This document shows positions 21,860-32,694 of a stretch of DNA of 64,000 nt, piece by piece (position 1 is the stretch's first letter; every line of letters starts with the position of its first letter). The stretch is from Coniochaeta sp. PMI_546 (Eukaryota > Ascomycota > Sordariomycetes > Coniochaetales > Coniochaetaceae). Below the pieces are notes generated by a model. The model did not search any database. It saw only the letters and a program-made list of their open reading frames with translations, and was not told the DNA's origin. A program made the translations under genes and the position numbers. The stretch covers positions 3,233,277 through 3,297,276 of the forward strand of contig MU271143.1 of NCBI GenBank assembly GCA_021432605.1, written 5' to 3'.

Positions 21860-23700
21860 ATGACCAGCCGCAAGTTCCTCTTTCTGACAAGTATATCAAG
21901 AACATCCAGGCCTCGAACTCGCTCAAACACCATCCCATCCCCTCCAGGACACATGGTCCTCAAACACATACACAACATGTCCACCACCAACTCTAACTCC
22001 ACATCCGCTCCAGCTTCCAATCCCCCAGACCCAAAGCAAAAGAAACAAATCAACCTGATCCGCGGCTGGCCCTCCCCCTCCCTCCTGCCCAACCTCTCCA
22101 TCCTGTCCTCCGCCCAGGCCGCCCTGACGGACCCCTCCACCTTCGTCCCGGGCCTGCAGTACGGCCCGGACCCGGGCCACCTCCCCCTCCGCCAGGAGAT
22201 CTCGAGGTGGCTGTCCCCTTACTACCGGGTCGAGCCGGACGTGGAGCGGATCTGCATCACCGGCGGGGCGTCGCAGAGCATCGCCTGCGTGCTGCAGAGC
22301 TTCACCGACCCCGGGTACACCCGCGCCGTGTGGATGGTGGCGCCCTGCTACTTCCTGGCCGGGCCGATCTTTGAGGACGGCGGGTTCTATGGTGCGGCTG
22401 GGAGGTTGAGGGGGTTTGCTGAGGATCTGGAGGGACCTAGTGTCGAAGGTAGGTTGGGGTGGTGGTCTTCTTTTGGAAATGGGGAAGTGTGAGCAGGGCC
22501 AGAGGGAGAAAAGGATATTTTGACGTTTCGAGTGATTATGGCTGCTAATGTGATTTGTCTCTTAGAGCTGGAGAGGGAGATCCTCAAGGTGGAAGAGAAG
22601 GAATGGCCTGATAAACCGGTAAGTGACCGCCACGATAGTCGGACGGTGTGTGTTCAAAGATCAGACACAGTCCTTGCTGTCTCCTCTATATATTCATATT
22701 CCACACCCTGAAGTTTTATATCCAAATCCATCACCAGACAGCTAACCCACCCCCCCAAAAGGTCTACAAACACCTCTCCCCGCAAAGAAAAGCATACAAA
22801 CACATCATCTACGTGGTGCCCACCTGCGCCAACCCGTCGGGGACCACAATGTCCCTCCGCCGGCGCCACGACCTCGTCAACCTGGCGCGCAGGCACGACG
22901 CCCTGGTGATCAGCGACGACGTCTACGACTTCCTCCAGTGGCCCGTCGCCTCGTCACCTCCTCCCTCACCACCACCATCCTCCTCACCCTCCCCGCTACC
23001 ATTACCCACCGGCTCGCCGCTTCCGAGGCTGGCGGACATTGATCTCTCTCTCGGCCGGTCGGGGCACGAGCCGCGGGGGAAATGGTTCGGCCACGCCATC
23101 AGTAACGGGACGTTCAGCAAGCTCATCGGGCCCGGGGTGAGGACGGGGTGGGTCGAGGGGACGCCCGACTTTGCGTACGGACTGTCGCAGACCGGGTCTA
23201 CGCGGTCGGGGGGCGCGCCGAGCCAGTTCTCTGCCATGGTCGTGGCGGAGATGTTGAAGGGGGGCGAGGTCGATCGGCATGTCGCTGGGCTGGTGAGGCC
23301 GGCGCTGCAGAGGAGGCATGGGAGGGTGTTGGAGGCGGTGGGGAGGGAGCTGGGACGGTATGGGGTCAGGGTTAGGGGGGAGAGTCAGGTTGGGGGTGGG
23401 GTGTATGGGGGGTATTTTGTTTGGTTGACGTTGCCGGAGGACGGACCTGGGGCGAGAGAGGTTGCGGCACGGGCGAAGAGGGAGGAGAATCTGATTGTGG
23501 CGGAGGGGGAGATGTTTGAGGTGCCTGGCGATGCGAGGAGTCCGCGGTTCGGGAGGAATGTGAGGCTGTGTTTCTCGTGGGAGGAGGAGGAGGATGTTGT
23601 GGAGGGTGTGCGGAGGTTGGGAGGGGTGATTGGGAGGATGAGGGATGGGGTTGAAGAGAGGGTTATGAATGGGTTTGATGCGTCGAGGGTATATAAGTGA
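21860..23700 (+). CDS. PLP-dependent aminotransferase, fold type I (2-aminoadipate/YER152C-like)
   Basis: Exons 21860-22448, 22566-22618 and 22762-23700 give 526 residues. Fold-type-I features: INLIRGWPSPSLLPN, GLQYGPDPGHLPLRQEISRW, ITGGASQSIACVL (cofactor-phosphate region), VVPTCANPSGTTMS, LVISDDVYDFLQW with the pyridine-contacting Asp, and NGTFSKLIGPGVRTGW, whose Lys (about 333) should form the Schiff base. Closest in layout to yeast YER152C and fungal 2-aminoadipate or multi-substrate transaminases. An insert rich in Ser and Pro (about 22945-23010) breaks the small loop after DDVYDFLQW. The first 39 residues are basic and Ser-rich and could be a mitochondrial presequence; otherwise start at ATG 21977 (MSTTNSNSTS). 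Substrate cannot be read from sequence. An MFS gene follows 435 bp downstream on the same strand. Confidence 0.88.
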
Positions 23701-24135
23701 GAAACCTGTGGAAGTGAAGGATAGAAAGACAGGAAAATGGTATAGGTAGATACATAGTCGGATAGATGGGACTTGTATTGAGGTGTACACTCAAATCTCA
23801 TCATGTGCTGTACTTACCTCGGGATATAAAGTGCCAGATCCTAGAGACTTGTTGCGCACTGCCAGGCCCAAGTCTTGCAACGAGAGATCCGGGGATGTCG
23901 TCCCCGAATCCACTTGTCTCAGTGCCTGCCAAGAGAGATTTTGTATTGCATGCTGCATGTCATATGGCCGAAAATTAGCCATTTCGGCGCGATGATGCGA
24001 GACGATCCTCAAAAGGGAAGCTTGGGGTCGTCGACTTATACCTTATATACCGGCCTGTGTGCACTCTTGCAGAGTTTATGTGATGGTGAATCTCAACGGA
24101 GACAGCATCTGCGAGCTGGAAGCATAACAGCCACC
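23701..24135. other. Intergenic, aminotransferase to MFS gene
   Basis: 435 bp between two co-directional genes. It must hold the MFS promoter. The start ATG of the next gene at 24136 has a strong context (agccaccATG). No other feature seen. Confidence 0.45.
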
Positions 24136-25594
24136 ATGACAACGATGAACCTCACAGAGCAAGAACTGTCACCGCCCTCCTCGAATCCAAAGATAGCACC
24201 GGCAGATGATTTCGAAATACAAGATGGCACCTCACCTTCCACATCCCAGAAACTGGACAAGGCAACTCTGCTAAAGCTGATAAGTTCCGGCTTCTCCTTC
24301 TTCGTAGCGGGCGTGAATGACGGCAGCATCGGCGCCCTGATACCCTACGTGATCCGCAGCTACGGCATCACCACTGCCGTCATCTCCTCGCTGTACGCCG
24401 CTTCCCTGGCAGGTTGGATATTCGCCGCCGTCTCCAACACGCACCTGTCACAGCGTTTCGACCTGGGCGCCATGCTGGCGCTAGGTGCGGTGCTGCAGAC
24501 GCTGGCGCAGGCACTGAGGAGCTGGCCGACCCCGCCGTTTGGCCTGTACATCGTCACATTCTGCCTGACCAGTGTCGGGCAGGCGTTCCAGGATAGCCAT
24601 GCCAATACGTACGTTGCATCGAGGAAAGGAAGCACGGCGGTACACAGGTGGCTTGGGTTCATCCATGCCATGTACATGGCCGGGTGTCTGGTCGGCCCGT
24701 TTGCGGGCAACGGCATTGCGAGTTCCACCACGGATGAGAGAGGCGAAAGCAGGTGGTATTTGTTTTATACCGTCCCGCTTGCGTTGGGAGTGGTCAATCT
24801 CGTGCTCGTTGGGGTTGCGTTTCGCGATTCTATGGGATTCATGGGGAAAACCAGGGAGACAGGCGACCTTGGAGAGCTACGGGAAAGGGAAGATAAGAAG
24901 AGTGCCAGAAAGCTGATCAGGGACGCGCTCACGGAAAGGAGCGTGTGGTTGTTGAGTCTCTTCTTCTTCTTCTACTTGGGCACCGTGATCACTGCTGGCG
25001 GATGGGTGGTCGAGTACTTGGTTGAGGCCCGTGGTGGTGCCCTGGCACAGATGGGATACGTGCCGGCCGGCTTCAGCGGAGGGTGTCTGCTGGGCAGGAT
25101 CCTGTTGCCGGAACCAACGCATCGATTTGGAGAGAGGCGGATGATCACGCTGTACTGTGTGCTGTGTCTTGCCTTCCAGCTTGTGTTCTGGCTGTAAGCT
25201 ACGACTCGATCTCTTCGAAATGGTTAAAAGCTGACCAGACAACAGAGTACCGAATATCATAGCAGCATCCGTTGCCATCAGCTTCCTAGGTTTCTTCTCT
25301 GGGCCATTCTTCGCCACGGTAAGGTATCAACTTGGACACGCAACCACGAAATAGTACTGACTTCAACAGGCCATATCTGTTGGCTCGAGGATCTTCCCGG
25401 CAGACATCAGCACGACGGCCATCTCGTTCGTCTTTGTCTTTGCGCAGATGGGCGGGTCGTTGTTCCCCATTGTGACGGGAGTACTTGGTGCCCATGTCGG
25501 CGTTGCCGTCTTGCAACCCATGTTAGTCGGCTTAATCACCGCCACTGGCATCAGCTGGCTACTGGTGCCACAGGCGCAGTCCAAGACGGACTAG
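24136..25594 (+). CDS. Major facilitator superfamily transporter
   Basis: Exons 24136-25193, 25246-25318 and 25370-25594 give 451 residues. A hydrophilic N-terminus of about 50 residues precedes helices beginning with LISSGFSFFVAGVNDGSIGA. Further helices include VISSLYAASLAGWIFAAVS, LGAMLALGAVLQTLAQAL, FIHAMYMAGCLVGPFAGNGI, LFYTVPLALGVVNLVLVGVA, WLLSLFFFFYLGTVITAGGW and the last pair in exon 3 (ISFVFVFAQMGGSLFPIVTG, LQPMLVGLITATGISWLL). This is compatible with 12 helices and a central cytoplasmic loop (GKTRETGDLGELREREDKKS). The layout resembles fungal FucP/BSC6-like carriers rather than the large sugar-porter group. Substrate unknown. Confidence 0.88.
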
Positions 25595-26161
25595 ATGTTA
25601 TTGAAAAACCGAAGGTATCTTTGCTCTGCCCTTGCCATGTCACTGAACGGAGAAGAAGTCTGCAGGTCATGAAGTTGAGAAGTGTAAATATCTCGAAATG
25701 AGGGTTTGGCTAGTTTTCTTAGAGATGACATTTGCGAGATCAGACCAGGCAGCACATGAGATTTAAACGACGTTGTTTCCACGCTCGAGGTTAATCGCAG
25801 CGTCTGATTTTTCAAAATTCAGTGTACCATACGCAGTACTTATCTAACATAGAGTGAAGTGACGCCAGAGTTCAAGTTTCAGCTGCGGGATCAGTGCCTC
25901 CACTATGATAAGCCCCCCGTTGCTCGGCAACAACACAGCTTCAACATAACAAGCATTTGTCGACCTTGCCCCTCCATCCCTGCACTCACCACTCACTAAA
26001 CCTCACCACCACACATAATCTCCGGAGCTGAGCTCAATTGTCTTGACAAATTCGTCGAGCAACATTCCATCGAACCGCAGACTAGCCATCATCTACCCGT
26101 CTCAGTCATTCCTACCATCACTAGCTTGTTTACTTCCTCGACCTTCACATAGACAGCCGCG
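25595..26161. other. Promoter-side intergenic region of the chitin synthase gene
   Basis: 567 bp with no supported gene. The last 200 bp are C/T-rich, as is common just upstream of fungal start codons. Confidence 0.45.
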
Positions 26162-29100
26162 ATGGACCGCCCAAGCACCCCATCACGACCTCCCGACTAT
26201 GCATTACCATCCTACGACGACGACATGGAAGACTCGACTCCTACCGGTCGCGGCGGCAATAGCGCCGCCGTGCGGCTACTAACCACCGTACAGGACTCGG
26301 AGCCAGACTACGGACAGTATGTTACTCCTTCAGATCTCATTCGCACACCACCTCCCCTTGTCTTGAAGTCAGAGCCGTCACCGCAGTCGTCAAGTGTGCC
26401 GTTAGAGCCGCAGCGAAGTGCTCCATCAGCAATCAAGCAGGTCACTTGGGATGCTTCTGTGCAAAGTCCTCGTCGCAAGCCGATAGCCAGCAAGCTACCG
26501 CAGAAGACAGCAACAGTCAAGCTTCGCAAGCGAGCCAAGCCAGAGGCAGTCCTGCGGGCAGAGATAGCACACAGTCTGCCCGTGATCCCAGAGGGTCCAT
26601 CTCCAAGACGTGCAAACACGCTCAAGAAGTCTTCGAGCGCTGCCACAACTCCAGCCATAGCAGTTGCGCCCCTAGAAAGCGTGTCTTACTCACACAGCGA
26701 CACACCTAGTACCCGACCGTCTGCCCGATCCTACCAGTCCTCCATCCACTCGCAGCGTTCCTCCATCCTCGATCCGCCCTCCATGCCGCCGCCGGAATCG
26801 ACATATATCCCCTACAGCGGCAGCACTACAAACGTCTCCTACCGGCCCAGTCGCGAGTCCATGTCTCCCACTCGTCCGTGGACTCCCTCACGAGGCTCTT
26901 CCGAGTTCCCTCGCGCACCACCGTCACCCGTACACTACGAACCAGCCGACATAAATGGCAGTCCTCGCCCAGGCACACCATCCTCTCGCTACGGCGGCTC
27001 GCCACGCCGACCTCTTCCTCCAGCACCTCTCTTCTCCACAGGTCGCAGCTCTACCTTGGTCGACGACGCAACAGTCAGCATTCCCCTCGACGGCGACGAC
27101 GATATCTTCGGCGCCCCAACCGCATCTTCAGACCTAGGAGACGCACGACTGAGGCAGCGCGAGTCGTACCAGACCTCTGCAGCCCAATCGGCCGTCACGC
27201 TCAACGACGAAGACGACGACGATTACTACACCGAGATAGACGAGAAGCAAGCCGCCGCCTCCGGACCCAAAGTCGAGCACTACGGCCCCGCGCCAGAGGG
27301 CAAGCAGGAGCGTCGCGGTGTCCGCCAACCGCTCATGAGCAAGAAGGAAGTGCAGCTCATCAACGGCGAGCTAGTCCTGGAATGCAAGATCCCGACCATC
27401 CTGTACTCCTTCCTGCCCCGGCGCGACGAGGTGGAGTTCACCCACATGCGGTACACGGCCGTCACCTGCGACCCGGACGACTTCGTCGACAGGGGCTACA
27501 AGCTGCGCCAGAACATCGGCCGCACCGCGCGAGAGACGGAGCTGTTCATCTGCATCACCATGTACAACGAGGACGAGTACGGCTTCACGCGGACCATGCA
27601 CGCGGTGATGAAGAACATCAGCCACTTCTGCAGCCGGAACAAGTCCCGCACCTGGGGCGAGATGGGCTGGCAGAAGATCGTAGTCTGCGTCGTCTCGGAC
27701 GGGAGGGAGAAGATCCACCCCCGGACGCTCGACGCGCTGGCCGCCATGGGCGTGTACCAGCACGGCATCGCCAAGAACTACGTCAACAACAAGGCCGTCA
27801 CCGCGCACGTCTATGAGTACACCACCCAGGTCAGCCTGGACGCCGACCTGAAGTTCAAGGGCGCCGAGAAGGGCATCGTGCCGTGCCAGATGATCTTCTG
27901 CCTGAAGGAGCGGAACCAGCGCAAGCTCAACTCCCACAGGTGGTTCTTCAACGCCTTTGGCAAGGCGCTGAATCCGAACGTGTGCATCCTCCTAGACGTG
28001 GGCACGAGACCGGGCGGGAACAGTCTGTACCATCTCTGGAAGGCATTCGATACTGACTCGAACGTCGCCGGTGCCTGTGGTGAGATCAAAGCTATGAAAG
28101 GCAAATTTGGTGTAAATCTGCTCAATCCGCTGGTCGCGAGCCAAAATTTCGAGTACAAGATGAGTAACATCCTGGATAAGCCGCTGGAGAGCGTGTTTGG
28201 GTACATTACCGTGTTACCCGGTGCGCTGAGTGCGTACCGGTACCACGCGCTGCAGAACGACGAGACGGGCCATGGGCCGCTGAGCCAGTATTTCAAGGGC
28301 GAGACGCTGCACGGACAACATGCAGATGTGTTCACTGCGAATATGTATCTCGCTGAGGACCGGATTCTGTGCTGGGAACTGGTCGCCAAACGGGGGGAAC
28401 GGTGGGTGTTGAAGTATGTCAAAGGGTGTACGGGTGAGACCGATGTGCCTGGTAAGTCCCTATGAACAATAAAAAACGCAGAAGGAAGGAAATAGTGTGG
28501 CGACTGACAAGAGATAAAAACAGACTCCGTTCCCGAGTTCGTCTCGCAGCGGCGCCGCTGGCTCAACGGCGCCTTCTTCGCCGCCGTCTACTCGCTCGTG
28601 CACTTCAAGCAGATCTGGTCGACGGACCACACGGTGGCGCGCAAGGTGCTCCTGCACGTCGAGTTCCTGTACCAGTTCCTGCAGCTGCTCTTCACCTACT
28701 TCTCCCTGGCCAACTTCTACCTCACCTTCTACTTCGTCGCCGGCGGGCTGGCGGACGACCGCGTCGACCCCTTCGGCCACCACATCGGCATGTACATTTT
28801 CACCATCCTGCGGTACACGTGCGTGCTCCTCATCAGCACGCAGTTCATCCTGTCCCTCGGCAACCGGCCCCAGGGCGCCAAGAAGATGTACTTTGGGTCG
28901 ATGGTCATCTACGGCGTCATCATGGCCTACACGACCTTCGCGGCCTTCTACATCGTCATCCGCCAGCTGACGCACAAGGACGAGGACAGCAGCACGCAGC
29001 TCGGCAACAACGTCTTCACCAACCTCATCGTCTCGACCGCCTCGACCGTGGGGCTCTACTTCCTCATGTCCTTCATCTACCTCGACCCGTGGCACATGTT

Positions 29101-29707
29101 CACCTCGTCGGCGCAGTACTTCATGCTGCTGCCCAGCTACATCTGCACCCTGCAGGTCTACGCCTTCTGCAACACCCACGACGTCACGTGGGGCACCAAG
29201 GGCGACAACGTCATGAAGACGGACCTGGGCGGGGCCGTGGGCAAGGGCAGCAAGGGCGGCATAGTGGAGCTCGAGATGCCGAGCGAGCAGCTGGACATCG
29301 ACTCGGGCTACGACGAGGCGCTGCGCAACCTGCGCGACCGCGTCGAGGTGCCCGAGTCCCCGCCCAGCGAGGCCCAGATGCAGGAGGACTACTACAAGTC
29401 CGTGCGGACGTACATGGTCATCGTGTGGCTGATTGCGAATGCCATACTGGCCATGGCGGCGAGCGAGGTGTACGGCTCGAGCGGGATCGGTGATAACTTC
29501 TACCTGAGGTTTATCCTCTGGGCTGTGGCGAGTCTGGCGCTCTTTAGGGCGATTGGGAGCACGACTTTTGCGGTGCTGAATGTGGTAAATATGGTTGTGG
29601 AGGGGAGGGTGAGGATGAGCATGAAGATGCCCAAGTTCATGGGCGGGTGGGGAGGAAAGATCAGTGAGGTTGCGTCCAGTATTGGGACGAGTGTCAGTCG
29701 GAGGTGA
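26162..29707 (+). CDS. Chitin synthase, division 1 (class I/II type)
   Basis: Membrane glycosyltransferase making cell-wall chitin from UDP-GlcNAc. Exons 26162-28451 and 28524-29707 give 1157 residues. The N-terminal 390 residues are disordered and Ser/Pro-rich. The catalytic part starts around [20 protein letters not shown] and [20 protein letters not shown], continues through [30 protein letters not shown] and [20 protein letters not shown] (EDR motif), and the diagnostic [13 protein letters not shown] sits just after the intron. Multiple C-terminal membrane helices follow (for example [54 protein letters not shown]). Length exceeds the roughly 900 residues usual for class I/II, all from the N-terminus. 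A GTATGT at 26318 could be the donor of an unrecognised intron there. Class I is my preference, but class II is possible. Confidence 0.93.
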
Positions 29708-30541
29708 GAGGAGGAAGGGGGAGTGTTTGATATGCGGTCAGAGTCGGAGTCGGAGCCGGAGTTGGAGTTGGGGTTGGATTCACGTTCTCTTGCTGAAAAG
29801 ATTTGGGGATCTCAGGGAGCCGAGGACCTTGAACGGAATGCTGTATGAGTTGATGTGCTTGGGTTTAATGGGCATATTTTTGCTGAAGGCAGAGAACTTT
29901 GCTTGGGATTTTGTGCGTTAGGGTCACCGGATAGGTTAATGTGAAAGTGCGTGCCATGTCAGTCAAGCTGCCTTTTGAAAAGACAACGATATCAACCCTT
30001 GGACAGCCGGATTAAGAAGCGGATGGACATGTTATTTAGCTGTCGGCCACAATGTCGTCAAAGTGAGAGTTTTGACTTAGCATTCATTGACTCAGACATA
30101 AGCATAATCGGTCTAAGTGTGAGTGGAAGACGAAGCGGAGGCTCACTAGTGTTGCCTGACTTCGAGCTGAAAACAAGGAAAGTGGTAAATGTTCGATCAA
30201 GTATGTGAGCATATTGGCCTCCTTAGGTATTCCTCCACGGAAGTGAACCATGAAACTGCAAATTGCAAGCAAGCGAGGACAACAATTTCGACCCAGTATC
30301 GTCCTCCATGTCATCAACCATTAGTATAGCGTGGTAGCAGAGAAAATCGTTAGTCTATAGCCGTCCCTGATCGAGATCCCCATCATTATGACATCCACTG
30401 CATTAAACAATCCTCAGTCTTCGAGCCGTAGCTCGCTCGTCCATCGTCGTAACCCAAAAGCAACAGTGAATAGCCCGCTTGCCATCACATCAACGTCCAC
30501 CCAGACTGTCAAGGCGACACCCAACCACAGCAAGCCAAGCC
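29708..30541. other. Convergent intergenic region
   Basis: Lies between the 3' ends of the chitin synthase gene (+) and the MARVEL gene (-). A short repeated gagtcggagtcggagccgg tract is present near 29741-29775, just after the chitin synthase stop. No gene seen. Confidence 0.45.
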
Positions 30542-31158
30542 CTAAACATATCTTCCTCTTCCACCGCCCTTCCCCTTCCGCATGATAAGAAACCCTAAAA
30601 ACAAGAGTATAGCACAGACGGCAAACAAGATGAACTGTATAATCTCGTCGCTCATGGCATACTTGCATCGCGTGTTGATCCGGTCAAAAGCCTGCCTGCT
30701 GTTCGGGTCCGCGCCAACCAGCACGCCGCAGTACGGCGACCCGTCGTCGGCCGAGACGCACCCTTCGTTCAGCAGTCCGTTGTCGTACATCTGCGTGCCG
30801 TGGTCCTCGTCGCACTTGATGCCCTTGAGGCCGACGGCCCAGGCGATGCCGCCCGCGACAAGGAGGATGCCGGCCAGGGAGTCGAGGATCATGGGCACGA
30901 TGGCCGGGATGGCGGAGATGAAGAGGCAGATGAGACCCAGGAAGGCGACGATCATGCCGAAGGCGCCGGTGAAGACGCTGTAGCGCGTCGTGGTCGGGGT
31001 GGTGCCGTATACTTGGCCCTTGAGGAGGGTGACTGAGAGGCCGACCACGACCGCCGCCATGAGGAGCTGGGGAAATGTGAGTGTTACGTGCCTTGGTGTG
31101 ACTGTTGTTCCTCACTCACCTGCAAGGCTCGAAAGCCGATGGATATTGGGGCCAGCAT
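30542..31158 (-). CDS. MARVEL-domain four-helix membrane protein
   Basis: Two exons: 31120-31158, coding MLAPISIGFRALQ, and 30542-31066. Total 187 residues. Four membrane segments: ALQLLMAAVVVGLSVTL, GMIVAFLGLICLFISAIPAI, VPMILDSLAGILLVAGGIAW and IIQFILFAVCAILLFLGFLI. The loop between helices 3 and 4 has several Cys (IKCDEDHGTQ, EGCVSADDGSPYC, TRCKYAMSD) that could form disulfides. The short basic tail is RKGKGGGRGRYV. This is the layout of fungal MARVEL proteins related to Nce102/Fhn1, which act in plasma-membrane domains or vesicle traffic. The first exon is needed for a full helix 1; without it the protein would start inside that helix. Confidence 0.85.
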
Positions 31159-31877
31159 GGCAAGTGATGTCGGTCGAGATGTGTTAAGCCTCAGTCAGGT
31201 ACGGATAGTGTCAAGAGCAGAAAGAGGAAACAGAACCAAGTTTTCTTTTGTCTCGTTTCATGGTCGGTCAAGTGTAATTATATGGATTCGGGGAACAAGC
31301 CAACCAACAGTCGCTTTATATTGTTACTCAACCAATGCTACCCATCAGCGGAAAAGCCTGAAATTAGTCTGCGGCACAGCATCGCACACAGCAGTCCGTG
31401 TGACTCTAACTCGATCCTGACATTTTCTGCCTATTCCATGCCGGGGTGTTTGGCCCCCAAAGTTGTGATTGGACTCGTTGGAATATGATCCCTTGCTCTC
31501 CGTAGAGTTTCGGCGGTTACCACATACAGGGAGATCTGCTTTCTGCGTCACTCTAATATTGCTGCCTGGCTCACGGCACACAAAAACGGGTTGAGAGTGA
31601 GGACGATCACATGATCGAAGCGGTAGACAAGTAAAAACCCATCAGTACCTCGTTCTTTATTGTTGTGTACACTAAGAATTTTCCCTACCTTCTTTATTAG
31701 ACGAGTACTTGAGAAGGGAACTACTATCCTGAGCTTACCAGCCTTATTTGTGGCGTAGATGTTGTTTAGATGTTGTTCTTATAGTTTTAGAACTGTGTTT
31801 ATCATTCTACTTAACACTATACCCGTCAACGAACAGGGGGTGTAGTGACATCCACCCGGTAGCCGGGGTTGTAGTTC
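31159..31877. other. Intergenic region upstream of tRNA-Ala, partly AT-rich
   Basis: Contains the MARVEL promoter and, from about 31650 to 31860, a block clearly richer in A/T than its surroundings. No gene is supported. The block could be old element debris, but I cannot define ends or flanking duplications. Confidence 0.4.
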
Positions 31878-31962
31878 GGGGGTGTAGCTCATCTGGTAGA
31901 GCGCGTGCTTAGCATATTCACTGTCATGCACGAGGTACTGGGTTCGACTCCCAGCTCCTCCA
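31878..31962 (+). tRNA. tRNA-Ala (AGC), with intron
   Basis: Cloverleaf by eye: acceptor GGGGGTG/CTCCTCC with one T-T mismatch and one G-T pair, TA spacer, D-stem GCTC/GAGC (31885-31902), anticodon stem CGTGC/GCACG, T-stem CTGGG/CCCAG enclosing TTCGACT, discriminator A. The anticodon AGC is at 31911-31913. A 12-nt intron (about 31915-31926, tattcactgtca) sits one base 3' of the anticodon, the standard place for tRNA-splicing endonuclease introns. A T-run (31972-31977) downstream fits pol III termination. A partial inverted copy with the same intron lies about 700 bp away. Confidence 0.9.
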
Positions 31963-32617
31963 AAATTCCTTTTTTGTCTATTTTGGTTGTTATAATTTTT
32001 ATGTTTTGGTAGGTTCTATTCTGACACTGTAGACAAAGTGGCTTACGTAAGAATTTGAAAGCTGGCTGGCTGCAATGTATACACCGACCTGTATTGTGTT
32101 AGTGGTGCTGAGCGATCTGGACTGATCTAATGTGTGGTATAGTTACGCAATACCGGACAGACACAGACATTGACTATTTGAATAATATAACTGATCCTAC
32201 AAGCGGGTAGCCATCCTCCAATTGCTTGCCAACGAAATGACACTTAGCATTGTCGGTTGCCTGGGTTGCCTGGACCTCGAGGGTGAAAGTCTTGCACGCG
32301 AGATAGCTGCACAGAGACAAGACAATGCATGGTCAGCCTAGGTTGCTTTTCCACTTACCTGTTCCAATCCTAGCCGACAACATATTATACTCCAGGCCAA
32401 CAATGTAGACCAATGTGAGCGGGCGACGGCGGGTTCAGCGGTGACAGCAGTGGACTCCTTCGCCCTGAGCCATGCCTCAAGTAAGGGTACAAGTATCTAA
32501 CAACCAAGTCTCATTATTCCTAGCGCTTTAACATAACAAAGTAACAATAGTAACATCACCTTTAGCTTAGGTTGGTTCATATCACAGACAAGCAGACGGT
32601 TACAAAAGAACAATTCT
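31963..32617. other. Spacer between the two tRNA-Ala-like sequences
   Basis: After the pol III T-run there is no recognisable gene. AT content is higher than in the flanking coding regions. Confidence 0.4.
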
Positions 32618-32621
32618 GACC

Positions 32622-32690
32622 AGCTCGGGGTCGAACCCAGGACCTCGTGCATGACAGTGAATATGCTAAGCACGCGCTCTACCATGACTC
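32622..32690 (-). pseudogene. Partial tRNA-Ala (AGC) copy, 5' part replaced
   Basis: Reverse complement matches tRNA-Ala at 31878-31962 over a 43-nt block without mismatch (32642-32684): the end of the D-loop, the D-stem 3' strand, the whole anticodon arm and the 12-nt intron. The T-arm is also recognisable (cctgggttcgaccccgag), with one disrupted stem pair. The 5' acceptor strand and first half of the D-arm are absent, and the 3' end (agctggtca) does not pair with the upstream sequence. It is therefore unlikely to be a working tRNA. Confidence 0.75.
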
Positions 32691-32694
32691 TGAG

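Noticed and set aside
21860-29707. Secondary-metabolite cluster hypothesis (aminotransferase, MFS, nearby genes)
   Set aside because: No backbone enzyme (PKS, NRPS, terpene cyclase), oxidase or local regulator; the flanks are housekeeping genes.
31650-31860. AT-rich block that on the minus strand opens TGTCACTACACCCCC, a little like a solo LTR of a fungal retroelement
   Set aside because: I could not find a matching end or flanking target-site duplication, so the call would rest on six to ten bases.
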